A stretch of DNA of 45,686 bases, from NCBI RefSeq assembly GCF_003971065.1, contig NZ_RYDV01000010.1:1-45686 (forward strand). The letters run 5' to 3'. The number at the start of each line of letters is the position of its first letter. Position 1 is the first letter of the stretch. The position numbers and the translations under genes were made by a program. Source of the stretch: Candidimonas sp. SYP-B2681 (lineage in GTDB: Bacteria; Pseudomonadota; Gammaproteobacteria; Burkholderiales; Burkholderiaceae_B). Below the pieces are notes generated by a model that saw only the letters and a list, made by a program, of their open reading frames with translations, was not told where the DNA came from and made no database searches. Positions 27,324 through 36,651 of the stretch are shown here, in pieces.

Positions 27324-28498
27324 TTCACATCCTTACGCTTGTACTTCTCATCGCGACAAGTCAGTTGCTCGCGCCCGCGTCGCAGGCCCAATCGACCGTC
27401 GCATCGGCCGCGGCCCACTCTCAGGTCTTCCCGACCACTCCGGTCAGCAAGCCCGATGGGACGCGCTGGCGCATTGCTTATGTAGAAAGCGGCGACTACG
27501 CCGACTACCCGCTGACGCTGGGCGAAATCGCCGATGGCCTGCAAAGCCTGGGATGGCTGCGCTTCGAAGGAAATCGACCGCAAAACCTGTCCGGCGCGGA
27601 TTTATGGAAATGGCTGGCCAGCAATACCGATAGTCCGCATCTGCAATTCGTGGAAGACGCCTATTGGCAGCCGGGCAACTTCGACGCAGAAAAGCGCGAA
27701 CCCATGCGGGCGGCCTACGCAAAACGCATCCAGCAACGAGCCGACATTGACCTGACCATCGCCATGGGCACCTGGGCCGGACAGGATATGCGCAGCCTCG
27801 GACCCCTGGTTCCCACGATAGTGGGCTCGACCAGCGACGCCATAGGCGCAGGAATTTCCGATAACGCCCAAGACAGTGGCCGCGATAATCTGCACGCGCG
27901 CATCGAACCTGAGCGCTACGAACGGCAATTGCGGCTATTCCACGAAATCGTGCCGTTTAAGACGCTGGGCATTGTGTACGAAGACAGTCAAGCCGGACGC
28001 ACCTACGCGGCGGTTTCAGCGGTTGAACAGGTAAGCCGGGAACTGGACTTCAAGGTGGTGCACTGCCTGGCGCCATCCAGCAGCGTATCGACCGAAACAG
28101 CCATCGCAAACGCGTTGCATTGTTACCAGGACTTGGCCAGGCAGCATGTCGACGCCGTTTATGTCACCTCGCATCGCGGCGTCACGCGAAGTTCAATCGT
28201 CGCGATTGGCGACACGCTCGAACATGCCAAGATCCCCAGTTTTTCGATGGGTGGGTCCAAAGACGTCGAACAAGGCATCTTGTTGAGCCTGGCGCAGGCA
28301 GACGTCTCGTATGTCGGCCTGTTTCACGCTGAAACCATGGCCCGAATATTTCACGGTGCCAAACCGCGCCAGCTTAGTCAGCTTTGGATAGACCCGCCTA
28401 AAATCGCGCTTAATCTGGCTACGGCGCGCATCATAGGCTTTGACCCGCCCGTGGATATCTTGCTTGCCGCCGACGAAGTCTATGAGACCTCGCCATAA
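27320..28498 (+). CDS. Periplasmic substrate-binding protein (ABC_sub_bind type), orphan
   Basis: The 392-residue protein has a signal peptide (1 to about 24, ending SQAQS) and a two-lobed periplasmic-binding fold. Typical stretches are DGTRWRIAYVESGDY (45-59), the lobe-swap region PFKTLGIVYEDSQAGR and the C-terminal LNLATARIIGFDPPVDIL, the usual ending of ABC_sub_bind (PF04392) proteins. No ABC permease or ATPase gene accompanies it. Its ATG overlaps the phosphatase stop (ATGA). I infer that it may present a ligand to the phosphatase's Cache domain, as binding proteins do for some chemoreceptors and kinases, rather than feed a transporter. Confidence 0.82.
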   Translation: MIHILTLVLLIATSQLLAPASQAQSTVASAAAHSQVFPTTPVSKPDGTRWRIAYVESGDYADYPLTLGEIADGLQSLGWLRFEGNRPQNLSGADLWKWLASNTDSPHLQFVEDAYWQPGNFDAEKREPMRAAYAKRIQQRADIDLTIAMGTWAGQDMRSLGPLVPTIVGSTSDAIGAGISDNAQDSGRDNLHARIEPERYERQLRLFHEIVPFKTLGIVYEDSQAGRTYAAVSAVEQVSRELDFKVVHCLAPSSSVSTETAIANALHCYQDLARQHVDAVYVTSHRGVTRSSIVAIGDTLEHAKIPSFSMGGSKDVEQGILLSLAQADVSYVGLFHAETMARIFHGAKPRQLSQLWIDPPKIALNLATARIIGFDPPVDILLAADEVYETSP

Positions 28499-28504
28499 TG
28501 GTCG

Positions 28505-30061
28505 TCAGATAAATAGACTCGGGTGCAGGGCAGCATGGTGGGGTAATAGGCGCTGCAAGCGGTCTTCGTATTGCGATACGCTGTTCCAGGTGTCAAGCAA
28601 TCGGTCGGCAGCACTGCGTCCAGACTCCAAAACGTGGTCGGCGTAAGCCAAATGCTGCCTGGAATGCGCCGGCAAGCCGGCATGGGCAACCGCCAGTACA
28701 TCTGAACATAGCGCTCGCACCCGGGCATCGGCCATGCCGTGCTGCATCGCCGCTTGACGCAACATTCCCAAGGTTTGCCAGCCCCAGTCTTGCACCAATT
28801 GCGTAGCCTCTTCCAGGTTGCCCAAAATGCCCAGTTGCAAGGCAGATGGACCTATCAGCACATGGCGCGCAACCGCGGCGCCTGCTTCACGAATCAGGCA
28901 GGCGTCGGCGAATCCCGCCCCCGCCGCCCGGCCCTCAATGTATCCGTCGACACCGCAAGCGGCAAAGAGCGACTCCAGCCCACCTTCTTCGCGCCACGCC
29001 GCGAGCAGCTCAGGCATGGCAGGCAGAGTATGCAGACGATAGCGCCATCGCGCATCCAGGAATTGCGCAATCTGCGAGTGCTCGAAATGCATGGCGTGCG
29101 GAATCAGCACCGCTTCCTGCCCATTATCGCTGCGACGTCCTGGCCAACGTGCAGCGTGCAAAACTTCTGTCAGGCTGGGGTCCCGATCCGGAATCACCGT
29201 GGGCGCCGACTTGTAGTCATAGCGATGGTCCAGCGGCAAGCTGCGCGTTACGGTACCGGGCTGGAACATCCACCGAAAATAATCCCCCAGATCGCGGAAT
29301 GGCCGCGAGGGATATTCTGTTAATAACGCGTCACCGGCAAAACGAGCGGGCTTGAATACGCGCGGCCAGATGGTAAGGCGGTTTTCCTTCAGGCCTGTGG
29401 CTGACCCCGACTCCAGCGGGCTATTGCCAAATAAGGCAATACTGGCGGCGGCCAGGCCTAGCACCACATTAAGCGACTGCGCGGCATGTAAAACAGGCGC
29501 CGACGTATTGGGTCCGTTTTGCGCTTTGGCATCAATGCCTACCCAGTGATGCCAACCTCGATACGACACCAATTCCTGATAAATAGGACGCGGCACGCAC
29601 ACTCGCGCATACCAGTCGGGGTCGCGGGGACAATCCGGATGTTGCGCTACGTTCAGCACACACGCCTGCTCATGCTGCAAGGCGTCCAGCGTATCGGCAA
29701 GTTCCTGGTGCGCCTGCGCATCCAAGCGCTCCAGGCTCAAGGGGCCGGCATCGACTGGCGCGGTCGCAGTTTCGAGAAGATTGAAACCATTATCGAGTCC
29801 GCAATGGGCCGTCGGCGTCTCGATCCCCACGCACCGGCCTGACAGCCATTCGGCACGACAGGCATCGCCGCGGTCTTGTTTAACACGGCTTAAGGCGTCA
29901 AAGTAGGATTCGACCGGATGACTGACACCCGTCCCGGCATGCGCCACCACCATTTCCATTTCAAGGCCCAGACGAGCGCGATAAGCAAGGGCGGCGCAAG
30001 CGTCGTGGACGGCGAGCGTACTGTTGGCGGCGACATCGGCGACCTGACGCATATCGGTCAC
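28505..30061 (-). CDS. Glutamate-cysteine ligase, GCS2 family
   Basis: The product (518 residues from GTG 30061, or 515 from ATG 30052) resembles the GCS2/EgtA-type carboxylate-amine ligases. LGLEMEMVVAHAGTGVSHPV near the N-terminus and GIETPTAHCGLDNGFNLLET carry the glutamates expected for metal-ATP binding. RVCVPRPIYQELVSYRGWHH and NVVLGLAAASIALFGNSPLE match the substrate-site region. It would join glutamate and cysteine as the first step of glutathione, or act on a related amine. No gshB is nearby. It follows ilvA by a short gap in the same direction and converges on the binding-protein gene. Confidence 0.78.
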   Translation of the reverse strand: MTDMRQVADVAANSTLAVHDACAALAYRARLGLEMEMVVAHAGTGVSHPVESYFDALSRVKQDRGDACRAEWLSGRCVGIETPTAHCGLDNGFNLLETATAPVDAGPLSLERLDAQAHQELADTLDALQHEQACVLNVAQHPDCPRDPDWYARVCVPRPIYQELVSYRGWHHWVGIDAKAQNGPNTSAPVLHAAQSLNVVLGLAAASIALFGNSPLESGSATGLKENRLTIWPRVFKPARFAGDALLTEYPSRPFRDLGDYFRWMFQPGTVTRSLPLDHRYDYKSAPTVIPDRDPSLTEVLHAARWPGRRSDNGQEAVLIPHAMHFEHSQIAQFLDARWRYRLHTLPAMPELLAAWREEGGLESLFAACGVDGYIEGRAAGAGFADACLIREAGAAVARHVLIGPSALQLGILGNLEEATQLVQDWGWQTLGMLRQAAMQHGMADARVRALCSDVLAVAHAGLPAHSRQHLAYADHVLESGRSAADRLLDTWNSVSQYEDRLQRLLPHHAALHPSLFI

Positions 30062-30073
30062 GCCGCCCTCGCC

Positions 30074-31582
30074 TTACAGGAACAACTGATAAGCCGGGTT
30101 TTCGGACTCGTTCCAGTACGGATAGCCCAGCCCGTCAAGAAAGGCTTTGAATGCTTTCTTGTCGGACGGCGGAACCTGTATGCCGACCAAGATGCGGCCG
30201 TAATCGTCGCCTTGGTTGCGGTAATGGAAAAGACTGATGTTCCAGTCCGGGCTCATGGCGCCCAGGAACTTGATCAGCGCGCCGGGGCGCTCGGGGAACT
30301 CAAACCTGAACAGCAATTCGTGTTCGGCCAGCGCTGAGCGGCCGCCGACCATATAACGCAAATGCGTCTTGGCCATTTCATTGCCGGTCAGGTCCAGCGT
30401 GGGAAAGCCTTTCTTCTTGAAACTGCTAGCAAGCTTATCGGGCTCTGCCGCAGAATTTATCTGCAAACCCACAAACACATGGGCCTGTTCCGGATCCGAA
30501 ATACGATAGTTGAATTCAGTTACGCTGCGATTGCCTATCGCTTCACACAGGCGCAAGAAGCTGCCACGTTTCTCGGGCAACGTCAGCGCAAACAAGGCTT
30601 CGCGTGCTTCGCCGACGTCGGCGCGCTCGGCCACAAAACGCAGGCGGTCAAAATTCATGTTGGCGCCGCACGTAATGGCGACCAAGGTTTTGCCCTTCCA
30701 TTTGTGTTCGGCGGCATAGCGCTTGGCACCCGCCAAGGCAAGGGCTCCGGCGGGCTCGAGCACACTGCGGGTATCCTGGAACACATCCTTTATGCCCGCG
30801 CAAATCGCGTCGGTGTCCACCAGCACGAAATCGTCGACATATTTTTTGGTAAGCCTAAAGGTTTCAACACCCACCTGCTTAACCGCCGTACCGTCCGAGA
30901 ACAAGCCGACATCGTGCAAGGTGATACGCCTGCCCGCCTTGACGCTGCGCGCCATGGCGTCGGAATCCACCGTTTGCACACCAATAATTTTAATTTCCGG
31001 GCGCAACTGCTTTACATAGGCGGCAACGCCGGAGATCAGGCCGCCCCCACCAATTGCCACAAAAATGGCATCAATGGGACCCGTATGCTGACGCAAAATT
31101 TCCATGGCGACTGTGCCTTGCCCGGCGATCACGTCCGGATCATCGAATGGATGCACGAAAGTCAGCTTCTCTTTCTTTTCCAGTTCCCGGGCGTGTTCGG
31201 CGGCATCGGAAAAGCTATCGCCGAATAGCACGACCTCACTGCCCAGCAGACGCACCGCGTCGATTTTGACTTGCGGCGTGGTGACCGGCATGACGATGAC
31301 GGCACGGCAGCCCAGCCGTTTGGCCGACAGCGCCACGCCCTGGGCATGGTTGCCAGCCGACGCGGCAATAACGCCGCGCTTCAGGTCGGCTTGGCTGAGG
31401 TTCGCCATTTTGTTATAGGCGCCGCGCAGCTTGAAACTGAAAACAGCCTGGGTATCTTCACGTTTGAGCAGCACCTTGTTATTAATTCGAGCCGAAATTT
31501 GCGGGGCAAAATCTAGAGGTGACTCGATAGCAACGTCGTATACCTTCGAATTGAGGATACGTTTCAGATAGTCTGCTGACAT
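30074..31582 (-). CDS. ilvA: Threonine ammonia-lyase, biosynthetic (IlvA, long form)
   Basis: The 502-residue enzyme deaminates threonine to 2-oxobutanoate, the first committed step to isoleucine. It has a fold II PLP domain (1 to about 320) with Lys51 in FSFKLRGAYNKM, ASAGNHAQGVALSA and the glycine loop AIGGGGLISG. Two C-terminal ACT-like regulatory domains follow (about 330-410 and 425-500), as in isoleucine-inhibited IlvA. ATG 31582 (MSADYLKRILNSK) matches the usual start; the open frame to 31624 adds 14 unlikely residues. The GCS2 gene follows in the same direction. Confidence 0.96.
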   Translation of the reverse strand: MSADYLKRILNSKVYDVAIESPLDFAPQISARINNKVLLKREDTQAVFSFKLRGAYNKMANLSQADLKRGVIAASAGNHAQGVALSAKRLGCRAVIVMPVTTPQVKIDAVRLLGSEVVLFGDSFSDAAEHARELEKKEKLTFVHPFDDPDVIAGQGTVAMEILRQHTGPIDAIFVAIGGGGLISGVAAYVKQLRPEIKIIGVQTVDSDAMARSVKAGRRITLHDVGLFSDGTAVKQVGVETFRLTKKYVDDFVLVDTDAICAGIKDVFQDTRSVLEPAGALALAGAKRYAAEHKWKGKTLVAITCGANMNFDRLRFVAERADVGEAREALFALTLPEKRGSFLRLCEAIGNRSVTEFNYRISDPEQAHVFVGLQINSAAEPDKLASSFKKKGFPTLDLTGNEMAKTHLRYMVGGRSALAEHELLFRFEFPERPGALIKFLGAMSPDWNISLFHYRNQGDDYGRILVGIQVPPSDKKAFKAFLDGLGYPYWNESENPAYQLFL

Positions 31583-31682
31583 GGTTGAAGATAGGTAATA
31601 AAGGGTAATTGAGCAGAATACCATAGTGATAGTGCATAAAAGCGGCTCCCATCCGGCGATTTCAGCGATACACTAGCGCGCT

Positions 31683-32204
31683 ATGGAAGCATGGATGCAT
31701 TCGTCGATAGCCTGGTTACTTCTTACCTTGGCCTTGCCAAGCGTAGGCCTGAGCGCGATTTTCATCGTCAGCCTCGTGTCGGCGACCTTGCTACCGCTGG
31801 GGTCCGAACCGGCCGTATTCGGCTTCATAAAAATTGCCCCGCACATGTTCTGGGCCGCGATCCTGGTTGCAACACTCGGCAATACCACCGGCGGGGCGAT
31901 CAGTTATGGCATGGGCCTCGGCGCTGAAAAAGCGTACGAGCATTGGCGCCTGAACCATCCGGAAAAGGTCTACAAGAAGGCTGGCGGGCGCTGGCACGAC
32001 TACATCAGTTACTGGCTGCACCGCATCGGCCCTCCCGCCTTGTTCTTTTCCTGGGTCCCCGTCATAGGCGACCTGCTTTGCGCCGTGGCCGGTTGGCTGC
32101 GGCTACCGTTCTGGCCCAGCGTTGCCTACATGGCAATCGGCAAATTCCTGCGTTACGCCCTTATGACAGCCGCCCTGCTGTGGTTTTTTCCGGCCGCCCA
32201 TTAG
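31683..32204 (+). CDS. YqaA-family membrane protein (VTT/DedA-like)
   Basis: The 173-residue protein is a small integral membrane protein of the YqaA type. Hydrophobic segments lie at about 9-40, 52-75, 117-137 and 145-168. The conserved loop FIVSLVSATLLPLGSEP and NTTGGAISYGMG match the SNARE-associated/VTT superfamily, and WVPVIGDLLCAVAGWLR gives the second re-entrant half. DedA relatives take part in membrane lipid or undecaprenyl-phosphate transport, but YqaA function is unproven. Met5 (31695) is another possible start. It is divergent from ilvA. Confidence 0.88.
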   Translation: MEAWMHSSIAWLLLTLALPSVGLSAIFIVSLVSATLLPLGSEPAVFGFIKIAPHMFWAAILVATLGNTTGGAISYGMGLGAEKAYEHWRLNHPEKVYKKAGGRWHDYISYWLHRIGPPALFFSWVPVIGDLLCAVAGWLRLPFWPSVAYMAIGKFLRYALMTAALLWFFPAAH

Positions 32205-32304
32205 TCGAATTGAGCCATAAGTGGCGCCGCCTATAGGCCGATTGGATTAAACTCCACGTTCTCCCTTACACTATGTCTTTAAGGGCCCTCCTTTTTTCCA
32301 CGAC

Positions 32305-35300
32305 ATGAACGCCCCCCTCGCCAGTCATTTGCTTGCCGCCAAGGCTCCCCTTGCCGCTACGCCTCGTTTGCGTGAAATTCCTTATAACTACACGTCTTAC
32401 TCAGACCGCGAGATCGTTCTGCGCCTGCTGGGGCAAGAAGCGTGGCAAATGCTCTCCGAGCTGCGCGGCGAACGCCGCACAGGGCGCTCCGCGCGCATGC
32501 TATTCGAAGTGCTGGGCGATATCTGGGTGGTGCGACGCAACCCCTACCTGATGGACGACCTGCTCGACAACCCCAAACGTCAGCAGCTACTTATCCAGGC
32601 ACTGAACCACCGATTGGGCGAAGTTGATAACCGGCGCGACACCAGCGTGGCGACCCGCGACAGCAAAGTCGCCCGCCTGCTGACTGCCGCCCGCTCTGCC
32701 GTTGCTGACTTCGAAAGCGAATTCGCCCGCACCCGCGACTTGCGCAAAAAGGTAATACGCACCCTGTCGCGCATCACCGCCAAAGACAACGTCAAGTTTG
32801 ACGGGCTGTCGCGTGTATCGCATGTCACCGACGCAACCGACTGGCGCGTCGAATACCCCTTTGTCGTGCTCACCCCCGACACTGAAAACGAAATGGCTGC
32901 GCTGGTGCGCGCCTGTATCGAACTTGAACTGACCATCATCCCGCGCGGAGGCGGCACCGGCTATACGGGCGGTGCCATTCCGCTTACGTGGCGCTCGGCG
33001 GTCATCAATACCGAAAAGCTCGACAATCTGGGCGCCGTTGAAGTCAGCCAGCTGCCTGGCGTAAGCGAACCCGTGCGCACCGTGCACACCGGAGCCGGTG
33101 TTGTCACCCGCCGCATTGCCGAAGCCGCCGAGGACGCCGGTTACGTGTTTGCCGTCGACCCCACCTCAGCCGACGCCTCCTGTGCGGGCGGCAATGTCGC
33201 CATGAACGCCGGCGGCAAGAAAGCCGTTCTATGGGGCACGGCACTCGACAACCTGGCCAGCTGGCGCATGGTCGACCCACAGGGCAACTGGCTGGATGTC
33301 ACTCGTCTGGATCACAACCTCGGCAAAATCCACGACGCGGCCGAAGCGCGCTTCCTGCTGGAATGGTCCGACGGCAAATCGCTGCCCGGTTCGTTGCCAC
33401 TGCGCAGCGAAACACTGGTCATTGAAGGCTCACGGTTTCGCAAGGCGGGCCTGGGCAAAGACGTCACCGACAAATTCCTTTCCGGCTTGCCCGGCGTACA
33501 AAAAGAAGGCTGCGATGGCCTGATCACCTCGGCGCGATGGATTCTGCATCGCATGCCGGCGCACACCCGTACCGTCTGTATGGAATTCTTTGGCCAGGCA
33601 CGTGATGCCGTGCCGTCCATCGTCGAAGTCAAAGACTACCTCGATGGCCCGGGGCGCGCGCGCGGCGCCTTGCTGGCAGGGCTTGAACACCTTGACGAGC
33701 GCTATTTGCGCGCCGTCGGCTACGCCACCAAAAGCAAACGCGGCGGCCTGCCCAAAATGGTCCTGATTGGCGACATCGTGGGCGATGACGCCGACGCAGT
33801 GGCCATCGCCGCAAGCGAAGTCGTACGCATCGCCAACACACGCCACGGCGAAGGCTTCGTGGCGGTAAGCGCTGAAGCCCGCAAAAAATTCTGGCTCGAC
33901 CGCGCCCGCACCGCCGCCATTGCACGCCACACCAACGCCTTCAAGATCAATGAAGATGTCGTCATCCCATTGAACCGCATGGGCGAATACACCGACGCCA
34001 TCGAACGCATCAATATCGAACTGTCCACACGCAACAAGCTGCGTTTGCTCGATCAGCTGGAAGCGTTCCTGCAAGGCGACCTGCCCATCGGCAAAATCCT
34101 GGACCATGAAGACGCGGACCACACCCGTGAAGAAGTTCTGGCCAGCCGTACCAAAGACGCCGTGCAAACCCTGCAGGCCGTGCGCCAACGCTGGTCATGG
34201 CTGTTGGAAAACCTGGATGCGCCGCTGGCCCAAAGCCTGGACGCGTTAAGCAGCTTGGGGCTCGATGAGCTAGGGCCTGTCCTTGCCCAGCGACTTGCCC
34301 GTCAAGCCGATGCCCGCGTGTTCGACGTCGTTCAGGACCATAGCATCCGCATTTCCTGGAAAACTGAAGTGCGCGCCCTGATGGAGCGCTACTTCGCCGG
34401 CGCAGACTGCGCCGCCGTTCTGGCCGAAATACAAGCCATTCACGATCGCGTCCTGAAAGGCCGTGTATTTGTGGCCCTGCACATGCACGCCGGCGACGGC
34501 AACGTCCATACCAATATCCCGGTCAACTCCGACGACTACGAAATGCTGCGCGAGGCCAACGAAGCCGTCGCACGCATCATGCAAATCGCGCGCAATCTCG
34601 ATGGTGTGATCTCGGGCGAACACGGCATAGGCCTGACCAAATATGAATACCTGACCCAGGCCGAACTTCAGCCCTTCCAAGACTACAAAGAGCGCATCGA
34701 TCCGCAAGGCCGATTCAACAAAGGCAAGCTGATGCCCGGCGCCGACCTGCGTCATGCCTGGACCCCCAGCTTCAATTTGCTGGGCCACGAATCGCTGATC
34801 ATGCAGCGCAGCGAAATCGGCTCGATTTCCAACGCCATCAAAGACTGCCTGCGTTGCGGCAAATGCAAACCGGTATGCGCCACCCACGTGCCGCGCGCCA
34901 ACCTGCTGTATTCGCCTCGCAACAAGATCCTTGCGACATCGTTGCTGATCGAAGCCTTCCTGTACGAAGAACAAACCCGGCGCGGCGTCAGCCTTAAGCA
35001 CTGGGAAGAGTTCGAAGACGTCGCCGACCATTGCACCGTCTGCCACAAGTGCTACAACCCCTGTCCGGTGGACATCGACTTTGGCGACGTTTCCATGGAA
35101 ATGCGCTCGCTGCTGCGCGGCATGGGCAAAAAATCGTTTAATCCCGGCACCACCGCGGCGATGTTCTTCCTTAACGCCAAAGACCCACGCGTTATCAAGG
35201 CGACTCGCACGGCCATGGTTGATGTTGGCTACAAAGTCCAGCGCCTGGCCCACGATTTCCTTGCCGCCCCGGCGAAGAAACAGGTCGCCGCGCCCCCAGC

Positions 35301-36246
35301 AACAGTGGGCAAAGCACCCATGCGCGAACAGGTCATCCACTTCATCAATAAGAAGATGCCTGGCGGCCTGCCCAAGCAAACCGCGCGCAAGCTGCTGGAT
35401 ATCGAAGACGCCAACTACGTCCCCATCATCCGCAACCCGACCGCCACCACGCCCGAATCCGAGGCCGTGTTCTACTTCCCCGGCTGCGGCTCGGAACGCC
35501 TGTTCTCGCAGGTCGGCCTGGCAACCCAAGCCATGCTGTGGCATGCCGGCGTGCAAACCGTTCTGCCCCCAGGCTATCTATGCTGCGGCTACCCGCAACG
35601 CGGCAACGGCATGACGGACAAGGCCGAGAAAATCATCACCGACAATCGGGTCCTGTTCCACCGTATGGCGACCACACTGAACTACCTGGATATCAAGACG
35701 GTGGTAGTCAGCTGCGGTACCTGCTACGACCAGCTTGCCGGCTACGAATTCGAAAAGATTTTCCCTGGATGCCGGTTGATCGATATCCACGAGTACCTGC
35801 TGGAAAAAGGCATCGAAATTCACGGGGTGCAAGGGGTACGTTACATGTATCACGACCCTTGCCACTCGCCGATGAAGCTGCAGGAGCCGATGAAGACGGT
35901 CAAGGCTCTGGTGGGCGATACGACGATCAAGGCCGACAAGTGTTGCGGTGAATCGGGCACGCTGGCGGTGTCCCGCCCCGACATTTCGACCCAGATCCGC
36001 TTCCGGAAGGAAGAAGAGCTCGCGAAGAATTCGACGGCGATCCGTGCCGATGGCTTTGACGGTGAAGTCAAGATACTGACGTCATGTCCTTCCTGCCTGC
36101 AGGGCCTATCCCGTTTCGAAGGCGACACGGCGATGGAGGCGGACTACATAGTTGTGGAGATGGCGCGACATATTCTAGGCGCCGATTGGATGCAGGACTA
36201 CGTGCGAGATGCTAACGCGGGTGGGATCGAGCGCGTACTCGTGTAA
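32305..36246 (+). CDS. Large FAD-linked oxidase / Fe-S / CCG-domain oxidoreductase (DUF3683)
   Basis: The 1313-residue protein fuses several modules of the D-lactate/glycolate dehydrogenase family. A DUF3683-type N-terminal region (about 20-165) is followed by the FAD-binding domain (about 190-400, [14 protein letters not shown] near 212-225). The FAD-linked oxidase C-terminal domain (about 540-810) has [14 protein letters not shown] and GEHGIGL. Two 4Fe-4S motifs follow: [16 protein letters not shown] near 848 and [12 protein letters not shown] near 911. Two CCG heterodisulfide-reductase-like repeats complete it (CCGYPQRG near 1093, CCGESG near 1213). It thus merges what GlpABC/GlcDEF or LldEFG split over subunits. 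It probably oxidises a 2-hydroxy acid and passes electrons to quinone; the substrate is not evident. Confidence 0.9.
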   Translation: MNAPLASHLLAAKAPLAATPRLREIPYNYTSYSDREIVLRLLGQEAWQMLSELRGERRTGRSARMLFEVLGDIWVVRRNPYLMDDLLDNPKRQQLLIQALNHRLGEVDNRRDTSVATRDSKVARLLTAARSAVADFESEFARTRDLRKKVIRTLSRITAKDNVKFDGLSRVSHVTDATDWRVEYPFVVLTPDTENEMAALVRACIELELTIIPRGGGTGYTGGAIPLTWRSAVINTEKLDNLGAVEVSQLPGVSEPVRTVHTGAGVVTRRIAEAAEDAGYVFAVDPTSADASCAGGNVAMNAGGKKAVLWGTALDNLASWRMVDPQGNWLDVTRLDHNLGKIHDAAEARFLLEWSDGKSLPGSLPLRSETLVIEGSRFRKAGLGKDVTDKFLSGLPGVQKEGCDGLITSARWILHRMPAHTRTVCMEFFGQARDAVPSIVEVKDYLDGPGRARGALLAGLEHLDERYLRAVGYATKSKRGGLPKMVLIGDIVGDDADAVAIAASEVVRIANTRHGEGFVAVSAEARKKFWLDRARTAAIARHTNAFKINEDVVIPLNRMGEYTDAIERINIELSTRNKLRLLDQLEAFLQGDLPIGKILDHEDADHTREEVLASRTKDAVQTLQAVRQRWSWLLENLDAPLAQSLDALSSLGLDELGPVLAQRLARQADARVFDVVQDHSIRISWKTEVRALMERYFAGADCAAVLAEIQAIHDRVLKGRVFVALHMHAGDGNVHTNIPVNSDDYEMLREANEAVARIMQIARNLDGVISGEHGIGLTKYEYLTQAELQPFQDYKERIDPQGRFNKGKLMPGADLRHAWTPSFNLLGHESLIMQRSEIGSISNAIKDCLRCGKCKPVCATHVPRANLLYSPRNKILATSLLIEAFLYEEQTRRGVSLKHWEEFEDVADHCTVCHKCYNPCPVDIDFGDVSMEMRSLLRGMGKKSFNPGTTAAMFFLNAKDPRVIKATRTAMVDVGYKVQRLAHDFLAAPAKKQVAAPPATVGKAPMREQVIHFINKKMPGGLPKQTARKLLDIEDANYVPIIRNPTATTPESEAVFYFPGCGSERLFSQVGLATQAMLWHAGVQTVLPPGYLCCGYPQRGNGMTDKAEKIITDNRVLFHRMATTLNYLDIKTVVVSCGTCYDQLAGYEFEKIFPGCRLIDIHEYLLEKGIEIHGVQGVRYMYHDPCHSPMKLQEPMKTVKALVGDTTIKADKCCGESGTLAVSRPDISTQIRFRKEEELAKNSTAIRADGFDGEVKILTSCPSCLQGLSRFEGDTAMEADYIVVEMARHILGADWMQDYVRDANAGGIERVLV

Positions 36247-36257
36247 GGAGTGTTCAC

Positions 36258-36287
36258 CCAGGCATAGGGGCTTGCCTTTATGCCTGG
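36258..36287 (+). terminator. Terminator-like hairpin after the DUF3683 oxidoreductase
   Basis: A 9-bp perfect stem, CCAGGCATA (36258-36266) and TATGCCTGG (36279-36287), with a 12-nt loop starts 11 bases after the stop codon. The following sequence is not T-rich, so factor-independent termination is uncertain. Confidence 0.4.
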
Positions 36288-36320
36288 TGGGTCCCTTAAC
36301 CGCTTTCTGGGTTCTTAACC

Positions 36321-36544
36321 GGTGTCTATGCTTGGCGCCGGGGCTAGCTCAACGCGTTTGCGGTCCCGATACCGGGACTCCCCGGTCCCAGGCCCCAGCC
36401 CGGGCGACCGCGAACTCGCAGCGCAGACAGTCCACTGGACTGTCTGCAAGCGTGCTGCTCACACAGCGCGGTCTTGTCTCCCGGCCTGGAACCTGTGCCC
36501 GGCGCACGCTTACTTCGCCTGCCCCGGCGCCAAGCACAGACACC
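36321..36544. repeat. Palindromic repeat, type 2, copy 2 (long form)
   Basis: The outer arms 36321-36343 and 36522-36544 are complementary over 23 bp with one mismatch (core TTGGCGCCGGGG). The centre 36423-36447 is a perfect 12+1+12 palindrome around ACAGTCCACTGGACTGT, the same core as in the type 1 copies, which ties the two families together. The linker CATGCCACGGCAT and CGTTCTCACGCCGAT follows at 36559-36590. Confidence 0.85.
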
Positions 36545-36651
36545 TCCATTTAAGACTCATGCCACGGCATAAACCCGTTCTCACGCCGATCGTCAGAACG
36601 CCCAACAAACCGAGGCAGAAAACTGCATATGGCTGAGCCGGCCGTTTCATC

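Larger units (their letters stand above)
36247..36651. other. Repeat-filled spacer after the DUF3683 gene
   Basis: This 405-bp spacer contains a terminator-like hairpin (36258-36287), two TTAACC motifs (36287-36305 and 36308-36324), a long type 2 palindrome (36321-36544) and its linker sequence (36559-36590). No gene is supported; the small frames follow the palindrome arms. Confidence 0.75.

Noticed and set aside
34270-35556. 428-codon open frame on the minus strand inside the DUF3683 gene
   Set aside because: It is fully antisense to a protein with clear FAD and Fe-S motifs. Its translation is His/Gln/Val-rich without any family pattern, typical of the mirror frame of GC-rich coding DNA.
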